Below are positions 33,723 through 41,377 of a stretch of DNA of 64,000 nt, piece by piece. The DNA comes from Pseudomonas sp. Irchel 3E13. GTDB lineage: Bacteria; Pseudomonadota; Gammaproteobacteria; Pseudomonadales; Pseudomonadaceae. The position numbers and the translations under genes were made by a program. The stretch spans positions 433,300 to 497,299 of the forward strand of contig NZ_FYDX01000004.1 of assembly GCF_900187455.1 (NCBI RefSeq), written 5' to 3'. The notes below the pieces were generated by a model. The model saw only the letters and a program-made list of their open reading frames with translations. It ran no database searches and had not been told where the DNA came from. Every line of letters begins with the position of its first letter. Positions within the stretch are counted from its first letter, which is position 1.

Positions 33723-34211
33723 GTGTCCCGCGCCTGGCTGCTCGGCAATGCCCTGTGGTTGCAGGCGGGTTGGTGGGGCTGCGTGCTCGGCGCGCAGCGG
33801 CCCTGGTTGTTGTTGCCAGTACTGATCGGCCTGTTGATTCATGTGCGCTATTGCGACAACCCTAAAGCCGAGTTGGTGGCGTTGCTGCGGGTCGGCCTGG
33901 CGGGTTGCCTGCTGGACAGCGGACTGGGGGCGGCTGGCGTTTTCGCCTTCGACCAGACACCGCTACCACTGTGGCTGGCGCTGCTCTGGCTGGTGCTGGC
34001 CAGCGGCATGCGCCACAGCCTGGCGTGGGCCGCACGTCCGCTCTGGTGGGGTGCCTTGTTGGGGATGTTTGGCGCGCCGTTGGCTTATCTCGCCGGCGCC
34101 CGTCTTGCCGGTATCGAACTGCCGCTGGGCAATCTCAACACCGCGCTGCTGCTGGCGCCGTTATGGGCGCTCTGGCTGCCACTGTGCTTACGTCTCTCCG
34201 CATGGCGCTGA
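33723..34211 (+). CDS. DUF2878 membrane protein
   Basis: A 162-residue protein with about six hydrophobic segments: ALWLQAGWWGCVLG, PWLLLPVLIGLLIHV, LVALLRVGLAGCLLD, PLWLALLWLVLASG, SLAWAARPLWWGALLGMFGAPLAYLAG and ALLLAPLWALWLPLCL. The start is GTG at 33723, two bases after the Cfa-like stop. An earlier ATG would need a long overlap. DUF2878 proteins recur in this cluster type, and their function is unknown. It is the last plus-strand gene of the block and is convergent with the photolyase gene, 5 bases apart. Confidence 0.82.
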   Translation: MSRAWLLGNALWLQAGWWGCVLGAQRPWLLLPVLIGLLIHVRYCDNPKAELVALLRVGLAGCLLDSGLGAAGVFAFDQTPLPLWLALLWLVLASGMRHSLAWAARPLWWGALLGMFGAPLAYLAGARLAGIELPLGNLNTALLLAPLWALWLPLCLRLSAWR

Positions 34212-34216
34212 GCGCG

Positions 34217-35755
34217 TCATAGCGCATCCCCGGCATCCAGCCGCGCCAGCAGCGACTCGCCGCGCAGCCACAAGGCGTCACGACGGGCGCTGTCCATCGC
34301 GTCCAGGCCCCGATAGATCATGCTCAGGCGCGGGTTATCGGCCAGCGGCTGGCGGTGACGCATAAGGAAATGCCAATACAGGGCGTTGAACGGACAAGCG
34401 TCCTCCTCCACCGCCCGCTCGACCCGGTAGCGACAGGCACCACAGTGGTCGGACATGCGCTGGATATAGCGCCCGCTGGCGCAGTAGGGCTTGGACCCGA
34501 GGTAGCCGCCGTCGGCATGCATGACCATGCCCAGGGTGTTGGGCAGTTCGACCCAATCGAAGGCGTCCAGATAGACCGCCAGATACCACTCGCAGATCGC
34601 CGACGGCACGATGCCGGCCAGCAACGCGAAGTTGCCGGTGACCATCAGCCGCTGAATATGGTGGGCGTAGCCCAGCTCCAGGGTCTGGCCGATCACTTGC
34701 GACATGCAGCGCATGCCGGTCTGTCCGGTCCAGTAGAACTCGGGCAGGGCCCGCTGGTTATCGAAGGTATTGAGCTGCGCGTACTCGGGCATGCGCAGCC
34801 AGTAGATGCCGTGCACGTACTCGCGCCAGCCGATCAATTGGCGGATGAAACCCTCGGCCGCATTGAGCGGCACCCGCCCCTGGCGATAGGCGCTGTCGAC
34901 GTCGGCGCACAGTTGGCGGACGTCCAGCAAACCGATGTTCAGCGCCGCGCTGATGCGCGCATGGAACAGAAATGGCTCGCCCTCGGCCATGGCGTCCTGG
35001 AAGTCGCCGAAGGCCGCCAGACCGAAGTCGAGAAAATGCTGCCACAGGGCCTGGGCCTGATCGTGGGTCACGGGGTAGTCGAAGGCTTCGACGCTGCCGT
35101 AGTGGTCACCGAAGCGCTCGCCCACCAGGGCGATGACCTCCTGGGTGATCGCGTCACGCTCGAAATGCGCCGGAAACGGTCCGCGCAGCCCACGGGGCAA
35201 CGCCTTGCGGTTGTCGCTGTCGTAGTTCCAGGCGCCACCGGCCGGGCTGCTGTCGGGCTCGACCAGCAGGCCGCTGCGTTTGCGCATGCCGCGGTAGAAG
35301 TGCTCCATGCGCAACTGCGACTGACCCGCCGCCCAGCGGCCGAACGCCTGACGCGAACAGAGAAAACGCCGGTCCGCATGCCACACCAGCGGCAATCCGC
35401 TTTCGCGCAGGGCCTGCTCCAACCGCCATTCGCCGCACTCGGTCAGGTGCACTTCGTCCGCGCCGAACACCTCACGCCAGCGGCACAGTTCGCCAGCGAT
35501 GCTGCCGCTGTTGTCAGGGGCGTCCAGGCGCACGTACTGCACCCGCCAGCCTTGCTCACGCAGGGCGTCGGCGAAATGGCGCATGGCACTGAAGATCAGC
35601 ACGATCTTCTGCGGGTGGTGCGGCACGTAGCGTGCTTCACCCTCCACCTCGGCCATCAGCAGCACGTCGCGGGCGGGGTCGAGGGCGCGCAGCGACGCCA
35701 GGTCGAACGACAGTTGGTCACCCAGCACCAGGCCGAGCCGGGCAGCTTCAGTCAC
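34217..35755 (-). CDS. Cryptochrome/photolyase family protein (iron-sulfur, 6-4 type)
   Basis: A 512-residue flavoprotein of the bacterial Fe-S cryptochrome/6-4 photolyase group (PhrB/CryB-like). The N-terminal chromophore domain reads LGLVLGDQLSFDLASL and MAEVEGEARYVPHHPQKIVLIFSAMRHF. The C-terminal FAD domain reads ISAALNIGLLDVRQL, AEGFIRQLIGWREYVHGIYW and ELGYAHHIQRLMVTGNFALL. Cysteines in KPYCASGRYIQRMSDHCGACRY and EEDACPF match the [4Fe-4S] ligand pattern (one plus three). It may repair UV lesions or sense light. It overlaps the next minus-strand gene by 8 bases. Confidence 0.93.
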   Translation of the reverse strand: MTEAARLGLVLGDQLSFDLASLRALDPARDVLLMAEVEGEARYVPHHPQKIVLIFSAMRHFADALREQGWRVQYVRLDAPDNSGSIAGELCRWREVFGADEVHLTECGEWRLEQALRESGLPLVWHADRRFLCSRQAFGRWAAGQSQLRMEHFYRGMRKRSGLLVEPDSSPAGGAWNYDSDNRKALPRGLRGPFPAHFERDAITQEVIALVGERFGDHYGSVEAFDYPVTHDQAQALWQHFLDFGLAAFGDFQDAMAEGEPFLFHARISAALNIGLLDVRQLCADVDSAYRQGRVPLNAAEGFIRQLIGWREYVHGIYWLRMPEYAQLNTFDNQRALPEFYWTGQTGMRCMSQVIGQTLELGYAHHIQRLMVTGNFALLAGIVPSAICEWYLAVYLDAFDWVELPNTLGMVMHADGGYLGSKPYCASGRYIQRMSDHCGACRYRVERAVEEDACPFNALYWHFLMRHRQPLADNPRLSMIYRGLDAMDSARRDALWLRGESLLARLDAGDAL

Positions 35756-36290
35756 CCGCGTTCGCCTCCGGCAGGCGACGGAAGAACAGCGTCACCTGCC
35801 CCACTTCCACGCCAAATTTGCGCATGCTGGTGCGGTTGATCAGGGTGTCTTCGTCCATCAGGTACATCCAGTCGTCCATATCCAGCTCCCAGTGGCGACC
35901 ATCGACCGGAACGTCCAAACGATAGCGCCAGTGCAGCGCGTTGCCGGCCACTTCGCCAACGGCCTCGCCGATCACATCGCCGGCCCGCCCGCGCCAGCGA
36001 CCCTGGCCGTCCGGCGTCAGCGTCCAGGTACGTTGCTGGCGCGTGCCGTCGCTATAGACGAAACGTTCATCGAGGATCAGCCGTTCGCCTTCGCGGCGAC
36101 TGTCGACGCGCACATGAAAACGCTTGGTCACTTCCCCGGAGCGATTCTGCACCATGCCCCAGGCCTGGACCGGGCGGGAAAAGAACGCCACCAGGTTCAG
36201 GCCGGGTTGTTCCTTGGCATAGGTCTGCACATCGACGTTGCCGCAACTGCCCAGCAGCAGGCAGCCAAGCAGGATCAGGATTCTGCGCAT
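35748..36290 (-). CDS. DUF3833 lipoprotein
   Basis: A 180-residue lipoprotein. The signal peptide MRRILILLGCLLLGSC has its lipobox Cys at residue 16. The mature domain has the DUF3833 words LNLVAFFSRPVQAWGMVQ, RFVYSDGTRQQRTW and MDDWMYLMDEDTLINRTSMRKFG. The ATG at 36290 has GGAGAG upstream. The longer open frame (to 36494) runs into the preceding gene. DUF3833 proteins accompany photolyase and Cfa-like genes in this cluster type. Function unknown. Confidence 0.88.
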   Translation of the reverse strand: MRRILILLGCLLLGSCGNVDVQTYAKEQPGLNLVAFFSRPVQAWGMVQNRSGEVTKRFHVRVDSRREGERLILDERFVYSDGTRQQRTWTLTPDGQGRWRGRAGDVIGEAVGEVAGNALHWRYRLDVPVDGRHWELDMDDWMYLMDEDTLINRTSMRKFGVEVGQVTLFFRRLPEANAGD

Positions 36291-36291
36291 G

Positions 36292-36840
36292 TCACTCTCC
36301 TCGATCGGCCTGCCCCAGCAGGCGCTGGCGCAGTTGTGGATCACGGGCCCGCGGGTCCAGCCAGATGGCGAAGAACGCACGGGCAAAGGCGGCGTCATCA
36401 ATCTCGCGGCGCAATTCGCCATCGACATAGAAACGGCAGCCACGTCCCGGCAGATACAAGCCGGTGATGCGCATGCCGGGACGCACATCGACAAAGGCGC
36501 CGTTCATGGCCTCGGTCCAGCGGTCCAGGGTCGAGGCGTCCAGGGTCTTGTCGCCGAGGCGGCGCATTTCCTCGAGGCTGGCTTCGACCAGCGTGTCCCG
36601 GGATAGCGAGCGGTGGTAGATGAGTTCCAGGGCGAAGGGCTGCTGCAAGTCCGGCGGTGTGACCGGGCTCCACAAGCGGGCGCTGTAGAGGCGCAGGCCA
36701 AACCAGGTGAATTCGCCGCTGCCCACCAGCCGGGCATCGGGCAATGCGGGCCGCCAGTCGGCGGCGGCATTGGCGGTCAGCGCCAGCAGCAGGCAGAGCG
36801 ATACCAGGGTGTGTCGCCTGCGATTGCTTGCGCTCGCCAT
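36292..36840 (-). CDS. Chalcone isomerase-like secreted protein
   Basis: A 182-residue exported protein with a signal peptide (about 1-27, ending ANAAA-D). The core reads LPDARLVGSGEFTWFGLRLYSARLW (pieces), ALELIYHRSLSRDTLVEASLEEM, PGMRITGLYLPG and FARAFFAIWLDPRA, matching the chalcone-isomerase-like family of periplasmic proteins, which are probably fatty-acid binding and not true isomerases. It is the first gene of the minus-strand arm (this gene, DUF3833, photolyase). A TTGTACA site pair 18 bp apart lies 31-56 bases upstream. Confidence 0.88.
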   Translation of the reverse strand: MASASNRRRHTLVSLCLLLALTANAAADWRPALPDARLVGSGEFTWFGLRLYSARLWSPVTPPDLQQPFALELIYHRSLSRDTLVEASLEEMRRLGDKTLDASTLDRWTEAMNGAFVDVRPGMRITGLYLPGRGCRFYVDGELRREIDDAAFARAFFAIWLDPRARDPQLRQRLLGQADRGE

Positions 36841-36870
36841 GTGAAAGAACCTCGAAAGCGCTGCGAAATA

Positions 36871-36896
36871 TTGTACAAGTATATTCTCTTGTACAA
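36871..36896. promoter_or_regulatory. TTGTACA site pair, 18 bp apart, before chalcone-isomerase-like gene
   Basis: TTGTACAA at 36871-36878 and 36889-36896. The GTAC cores are exactly 18 bp apart, as in the two pairs at 29158-29234. This links both arms of the cluster to one regulator, by inference a LitR-type MerR protein. Confidence 0.6.
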
Positions 36897-36987
36897 CTTT
36901 CGCCTGAGCGGGTTCATTTCTGTAGAGGTTTTCTTGCAGGCTGGCAGATGGTCGGTGTTCTCAGGAACGAGCGCCGCATAGGCGGCG

Positions 36988-37015
36988 CATTGCGAGCAAG
37001 CTCGCTCCTACAGCG
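36988..37015. repeat. Single REP element
   Basis: TTGCGAGCAAGCTCGCTCCTACAG, the same core as the other REPs of the window. It lies between the light-cluster promoter and the GMC oxidoreductase stop. Confidence 0.8.
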
Positions 37016-37067
37016 TTTTTGCACAGTAGAAGCGCGCTTGTCGGGGCGATGATCCGTCGCGAGGTGA

Positions 37068-38675
37068 TCAGGCATCCGCCAACACCAGATCAGCCCCCTT
37101 CTCCGCCACCATCAACACCGCAGCATGGGTGTTGCCCGAGGTCACGTTGGGGAAGATCGACGCATCGATCACCCGCAGCCCATCAAGGCCATGCACTTTC
37201 AGGCGCTTGTCCACCACCGAGCTGGCTTCGTCGGCGCCCATGGCGCAGGTGCCGCACAGGTGGTAGATCGAGCCGCTGTTCTCGCGGAAGTACGCCAGCA
37301 TCTGCTCGTCGCTGTCCACCGCCGGGCCCGGCAGCACTTCTTCGACGGTAATGCCCTTGAGCGCCGGGGCCTGCATGATCTTGCGCATCAGCCGGCTGCC
37401 CTGGATCACTTCGTCGATGTCTTTCTCGGTGCTCAGGTAGTTGGGGTCGATCAGCGCCGCATCGCGGGGGTTGCCCGAGGCGATTTCGACATGACCTCGG
37501 CTGGTCGGCCGGCACGGGTTAAAGCACAGCAGGAAGCCGGAGTACGGTTCGGGCTTGAGGCTGGCCTTGTTGTTCTTCGGGATCTGGTACGACAGCGGGT
37601 TGAAATACAACTGCAGGTTGGGGTTCTGCTCGCCCTCCTGACCACGGAAGAAGCCACCCGCCTGGTTGACGCTCATCGCCAGCGCGCCCTTGCGCGTGAA
37701 CAGGTATTGCAGGCCCAGCTTGAGCTGGCCGAGCAACGAGCCGAGCTGGTCATTGAGGGTCGGGATATTGGCCTTGTAGTAGTAGCTGACGCACAGGTGA
37801 TCCTGCAGATTGCGGCCCACCGCCGGCAGTTGCCTGACCTGCTTGATGCCGTGCTTGTCCAGCAGCGCGCGGTCGCCCACCCCGGACAGTTGCAGGATCT
37901 TCGGTGTATCCACGGCGCCGGCGCAGAGGATGACTTCCTTGCGCGCGATAAAGCTGCGGCTGACACCGTTCTGGCTGACCAGCACGCCACTGGCGCGCTC
38001 GCCTTCGAACAGCACCCGGTCGACCAGCGCATGGTGTTCGATCGTCAGGTTCGCCCGGCTCAGCGCCGGGTGCAGATGGGCGAAGCTGCTGGAGCAGCGC
38101 TGGCCGTTGCGGGTGTTGACGTCGTAGATGCCGGCGCCTTCGAATTTCGGCCCGTTGAAGTCTTCGCTGCGCGGATAGCCCAGCTCTTCGCAGCCCTTGA
38201 GGAAGACGTCACAGATCGGGTGGGTCTGGCCTTTCATCGGGGTGATGCTGATCGGCCCGCTGCCGCCGTGATAGGCGCTGTCGCCCAGCGGGTGGTTCTC
38301 CAGCTTGCGGAAGTACGGCAGCACGTCCTTGAAGCCCCAGCCGTCGTTGCCGTTGGCCGCCCAGTCGTCGAAATCATGGGCCTGGCCGCGCACGTAGATC
38401 ATCGCGTTGATCGAGCCCGAACCGCCCTGCACCTTGCCGCGCGGGGCGTAGATGGCGCGATTGGCGAGTTGCTTCTGCGGCTGGCTGTAGTACATCCAGT
38501 TGAAGGTCGGGTTGTAATACATCTTGGCGAAACCGACCGGGATCTTGAACCAGAACGAGTCGTCCTTGCCGCCCGCTTCCAGCAGCAGCACCGAGTGCTT
38601 GCCCGAGGCCGACAGCCGGTTGGCGAGGACGCAACCGGCAGCACCCGCGCCGGCAATGATGTAGTCGTAAGTCAT
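37068..38675 (-). CDS. GMC-family FAD oxidoreductase (alcohol/choline dehydrogenase type)
   Basis: A 535-residue GMC oxidoreductase. The FAD-binding motif is YDYIIAGAGAAGCVLANRLS at residues 3-22, then LLLEAGGKDDSFWF. GMC signature 1 is RGKVQGGSGSINAMIYVRG, and signature 2 is GAVDTPKILQLSGVG. The C-terminal active site reads YHLCGTCAMG with the conserved histidine, then VIDASIFPNVTSGNTHAAVLMV. It oxidises a primary alcohol or sugar-type substrate to an aldehyde. It is in a minus-strand run with a dehydratase, a carrier and an aldehyde dehydrogenase, which would take the aldehyde to the acid. Confidence 0.92.
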   Translation of the reverse strand: MTYDYIIAGAGAAGCVLANRLSASGKHSVLLLEAGGKDDSFWFKIPVGFAKMYYNPTFNWMYYSQPQKQLANRAIYAPRGKVQGGSGSINAMIYVRGQAHDFDDWAANGNDGWGFKDVLPYFRKLENHPLGDSAYHGGSGPISITPMKGQTHPICDVFLKGCEELGYPRSEDFNGPKFEGAGIYDVNTRNGQRCSSSFAHLHPALSRANLTIEHHALVDRVLFEGERASGVLVSQNGVSRSFIARKEVILCAGAVDTPKILQLSGVGDRALLDKHGIKQVRQLPAVGRNLQDHLCVSYYYKANIPTLNDQLGSLLGQLKLGLQYLFTRKGALAMSVNQAGGFFRGQEGEQNPNLQLYFNPLSYQIPKNNKASLKPEPYSGFLLCFNPCRPTSRGHVEIASGNPRDAALIDPNYLSTEKDIDEVIQGSRLMRKIMQAPALKGITVEEVLPGPAVDSDEQMLAYFRENSGSIYHLCGTCAMGADEASSVVDKRLKVHGLDGLRVIDASIFPNVTSGNTHAAVLMVAEKGADLVLADA

Positions 38676-38729
38676 GCAGTTACCGCGTAAGTCAGAGTGA
38701 GCGCCGCCCGTTGCCGGGCGAGCGTCGGG

Positions 38730-39947
38730 TCAGCCCTTGGCCGGCGAGGTGTCCCGCACGTCGGCCGGGGTCGGTGCCATTTGCAGGTGCAGGCGCTGGC
38801 CGGTGTAGGGCGTGTGCTTGCGCACCACGTCCATGTTCAGCTCGACACCCAGGCCCGGTTCGCTGGACGGGATGATGTAGCCGTCTTCCCATTGCAGCGG
38901 CCTGGTCAGCACTTCGGCATGGAAGCCGCCCCAGGTCTCGATGCTTTCCTGGATCAGGAAGTTCGGCGTGCAGGCCGCGAGCTGGAAGCTGGCCGCCGCG
39001 CCGATCGGACCGTTGTAGAGGTGCGGGGCGATCTGCGCGTAGTACACCTCGGCCAGGCTGGCGATCTTCTTCGCCTCCAGCAGGCCGCCGCAGCGCGCCA
39101 CATTCATCTGCAGGATCGACGCACCGCCGGCCTGCAGCAGCTTGAAGAACTCGTACTTGGTGGTCAGCCGCTCGCCGGTGGCGATGGGGATGCTGGTCTT
39201 GCCGGCCACCAGGGCCATGGCGTCTTCCTGGCCCGGCGGGATCGGCTCTTCGAACCACAACGGGTCGTACTTCTCCAGGCGCTTGGCCAGGCGGATCGCC
39301 GAAGACGGCACCATTTGCCCGTGCGTGCCGAACAGCAGGTCGCACTTGTCGCCCACAGCCTCGCGGATCTTGCGGCAGAAGGTTTCGCAGCGCTCCAGCA
39401 CTTCCAGGGAAATCTGGTGCCCGGAGTACGCGGTGTACGGGCCGGCGGGGTCGAACTTCACCGCGGTGAAGCCCTTGTTCATGTTCTGCACCGCGCATTC
39501 GGCGGCCAGGTCCGGGTCGTCGTAGTCGTACTCGCCCTGGCTGTTGACCGGGTACAGGTAGGTGTAGGAACGCAGGCGCTCATGCACCTTGCCGCCGAGC
39601 AGTTCGTAGACCGGCTTGTTCGCCGCCTTGCCGATGATGTCCCAGCAGGCCATTTCCAGGCCGCTGACCACGCCCATCATGGTCAGGTCCGGGCGCTGGG
39701 TGAAGCCGCTCGAATAGGCCTGACGGAAGAAACGCTCGATGTGGTGCGGGTCCTGGTCGAGCAGGTAGCGCTCGAACACGTCCTCGATGATCGGCAGCAT
39801 GGCCTTGGGGCCGAAGGTGGCGGCGTAGATCTCGCCGACGCCTTCGATGCCGCAGGCGGTGCGCAGCTTGACGAACAGCCAGTACATGCCGCCGATGTGC
39901 GGTGGCGGTACGGCGACGATATGGGTTTCGAGAGCGACGATTTTCAT
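38730..39947 (-). CDS. Enolase-superfamily (mandelate racemase/galactonate dehydratase-like) protein
   Basis: A 405-residue MR/MLE-type protein. The capping domain (1-115) has MKIVALETHIVAVPPPHIGG and VSGLEMACWDIIGKAANKPVYELLGG. The barrel has KFDPAGPYTAYSG, CDLLFGTHGQ, DPLWFEEPIPP, IPIATGERLTTKYEF, QMNVARCGGLLEAKKIA and APHLYNGPIGAAAS. Two metal-ligand glutamates (FEEP and TGER) are clear. Where most members carry the first ligand Asp (D-x-H) this one reads G-T-H. Sugar-acid dehydration is likely. The ATG at 39947 is preferred to the GTG at 39956. Confidence 0.88.
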   Translation of the reverse strand: MKIVALETHIVAVPPPHIGGMYWLFVKLRTACGIEGVGEIYAATFGPKAMLPIIEDVFERYLLDQDPHHIERFFRQAYSSGFTQRPDLTMMGVVSGLEMACWDIIGKAANKPVYELLGGKVHERLRSYTYLYPVNSQGEYDYDDPDLAAECAVQNMNKGFTAVKFDPAGPYTAYSGHQISLEVLERCETFCRKIREAVGDKCDLLFGTHGQMVPSSAIRLAKRLEKYDPLWFEEPIPPGQEDAMALVAGKTSIPIATGERLTTKYEFFKLLQAGGASILQMNVARCGGLLEAKKIASLAEVYYAQIAPHLYNGPIGAAASFQLAACTPNFLIQESIETWGGFHAEVLTRPLQWEDGYIIPSSEPGLGVELNMDVVRKHTPYTGQRLHLQMAPTPADVRDTSPAKG

Positions 39948-39948
39948 C

Positions 39949-41268
39949 TCAGGCACCTGTGTTCTGAAGTCGGTTGTTGCGCTTGACCCGGGCCCGCAGT
40001 GCCACCGCGGCCAGGGTGCCGATCAGGCCCACGGCGCCGATGTAGCTGAAGTACAGCTTGTAGCCCAGGGCGCCAGGGTAGTGTTCGGTGAGGTAACCGT
40101 TGATCAGCGGAATGAAGGTGTCGGGCAGATAGCCGACCACCGAAACGATGCCGATCGCCAGGCCGGTGATGCGCAGCGGAATGGCGCAGGTATCGAGGAT
40201 TGCCCAGTACAGGCCACGGATGGCGTAGGTCATCAGGCCGATGAAGATCACCGTGGCGATCAGCAGGCCGAGGCTGTTCAGCGCCGGGAAGACGATCAGG
40301 CCGAAGATGCCCAGGGTGGCCAGGAGCATGGCGACGATCAGCACCGAGACGTTGCTGAACTTGTCACCCAGCCAGCCGCCGCCGATGCCGCCGATGGGGC
40401 GCATCCACAGTTTGATGGTGGTGATGGTGCCGGCCATGACGGCGGTCATGCCGCTGCCTTGCAGGTAGTCGGAGAAACTGTAAGTGGCCCAGAAGATGTG
40501 GTAGCCGCAGAACACAATGGCGGTCACCAGCCACAGCTCCGGGATCCTGACCAGGGTCGCGAGGTCGCTCAGCAGGTTGAACTTGCCCTTCTCCACCGCC
40601 TCGGTGCTTTCCATGGACTTGGGGTCCTTGAGCAGCACCAGCACGCAGCCGATGGCGATACAGGTGAAGGAGTACAGGTAGACCACATGCTTGAAGCCTT
40701 CGGCGACCGATTCGCCGCGGGTTTCGGTGGCAAAGGCGAACAGCGCCAGGGCCACGGTGGCCAGCAGCGCTTCCACCAGGCCGCGACCGCCGTCGAGGAT
40801 GCCGAAGAAACGGCCCTGCTCGGAGTGCCGGGCGATCATCTTGACCCGCTTGAGCACCGAGGCCCAGAAGGTCAGGCCGGTGGTCAGGCCCCAGCAGCCG
40901 AAGATGATCAGCAGGCCGGTCATCGACGGCGCGGTGGAATACCACAGGCCCAGCGCGCCGGTGGCCACCAGCGAGAAGAAGATCAGGAAACGCGGGGCGA
41001 TGCGGTCAGCCAGCCAGCCGCTGGGCAGGTAGCTGAGCAGGAAGAGGGTGCCGAGCATGGAGTACAGGTAACCCAGCTCGCTGTGGTTGATCTGGAATAC
41101 CTCGAGCATGGTGGTCTGGTAGACCTGCCGCAGGTAGAGGATCGGGTAGATCGCGCCGGCAGCGAGCACCAGCAGCATCAGTTGGAAATAGCGACTTCCC
41201 TTGTCGCTGGCGCCCGCGACGGGGGCGGCGGAACCCTGGACAGCAGCATTGGCAGCATGCTTGGACAT
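39949..41268 (-). CDS. MFS transporter (sugar acid/anion symporter-like)
   Basis: A 439-residue carrier with twelve hydrophobic segments. YFQLMLLVLAAGAIYPILYLR opens the first, YSMLGTLFLLSYLPSGWLADR carries the typical MFS loop 2-3 G-x-x-x-D-R motif, and the middle loop is at about 215-235 (KSMESTEAVEKG). The start at 41268 has GAGG nine bases upstream. The gene lies within the catabolic run and its stop is two bases from the dehydratase start, so it probably imports the pathway substrate. The substrate is not known. Confidence 0.88.
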   Translation of the reverse strand: MSKHAANAAVQGSAAPVAGASDKGSRYFQLMLLVLAAGAIYPILYLRQVYQTTMLEVFQINHSELGYLYSMLGTLFLLSYLPSGWLADRIAPRFLIFFSLVATGALGLWYSTAPSMTGLLIIFGCWGLTTGLTFWASVLKRVKMIARHSEQGRFFGILDGGRGLVEALLATVALALFAFATETRGESVAEGFKHVVYLYSFTCIAIGCVLVLLKDPKSMESTEAVEKGKFNLLSDLATLVRIPELWLVTAIVFCGYHIFWATYSFSDYLQGSGMTAVMAGTITTIKLWMRPIGGIGGGWLGDKFSNVSVLIVAMLLATLGIFGLIVFPALNSLGLLIATVIFIGLMTYAIRGLYWAILDTCAIPLRITGLAIGIVSVVGYLPDTFIPLINGYLTEHYPGALGYKLYFSYIGAVGLIGTLAAVALRARVKRNNRLQNTGA

Positions 41269-41377
41269 GGATGAAACCTCTGTTGTTCTTATTAGGGGAA
41301 CGGCACGCTGCAAGCACCTGGCGGCAAGTCGCCGTACAACACGGACGCCTTGCCACGGGTAGCTTGCGACTTAAAAC

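Noticed and set aside
34355..35839. 494-codon plus-strand frame opposite the photolyase gene
   Set aside because: Antisense shadow. The photolyase frame has all flavin and iron-sulfur motifs.
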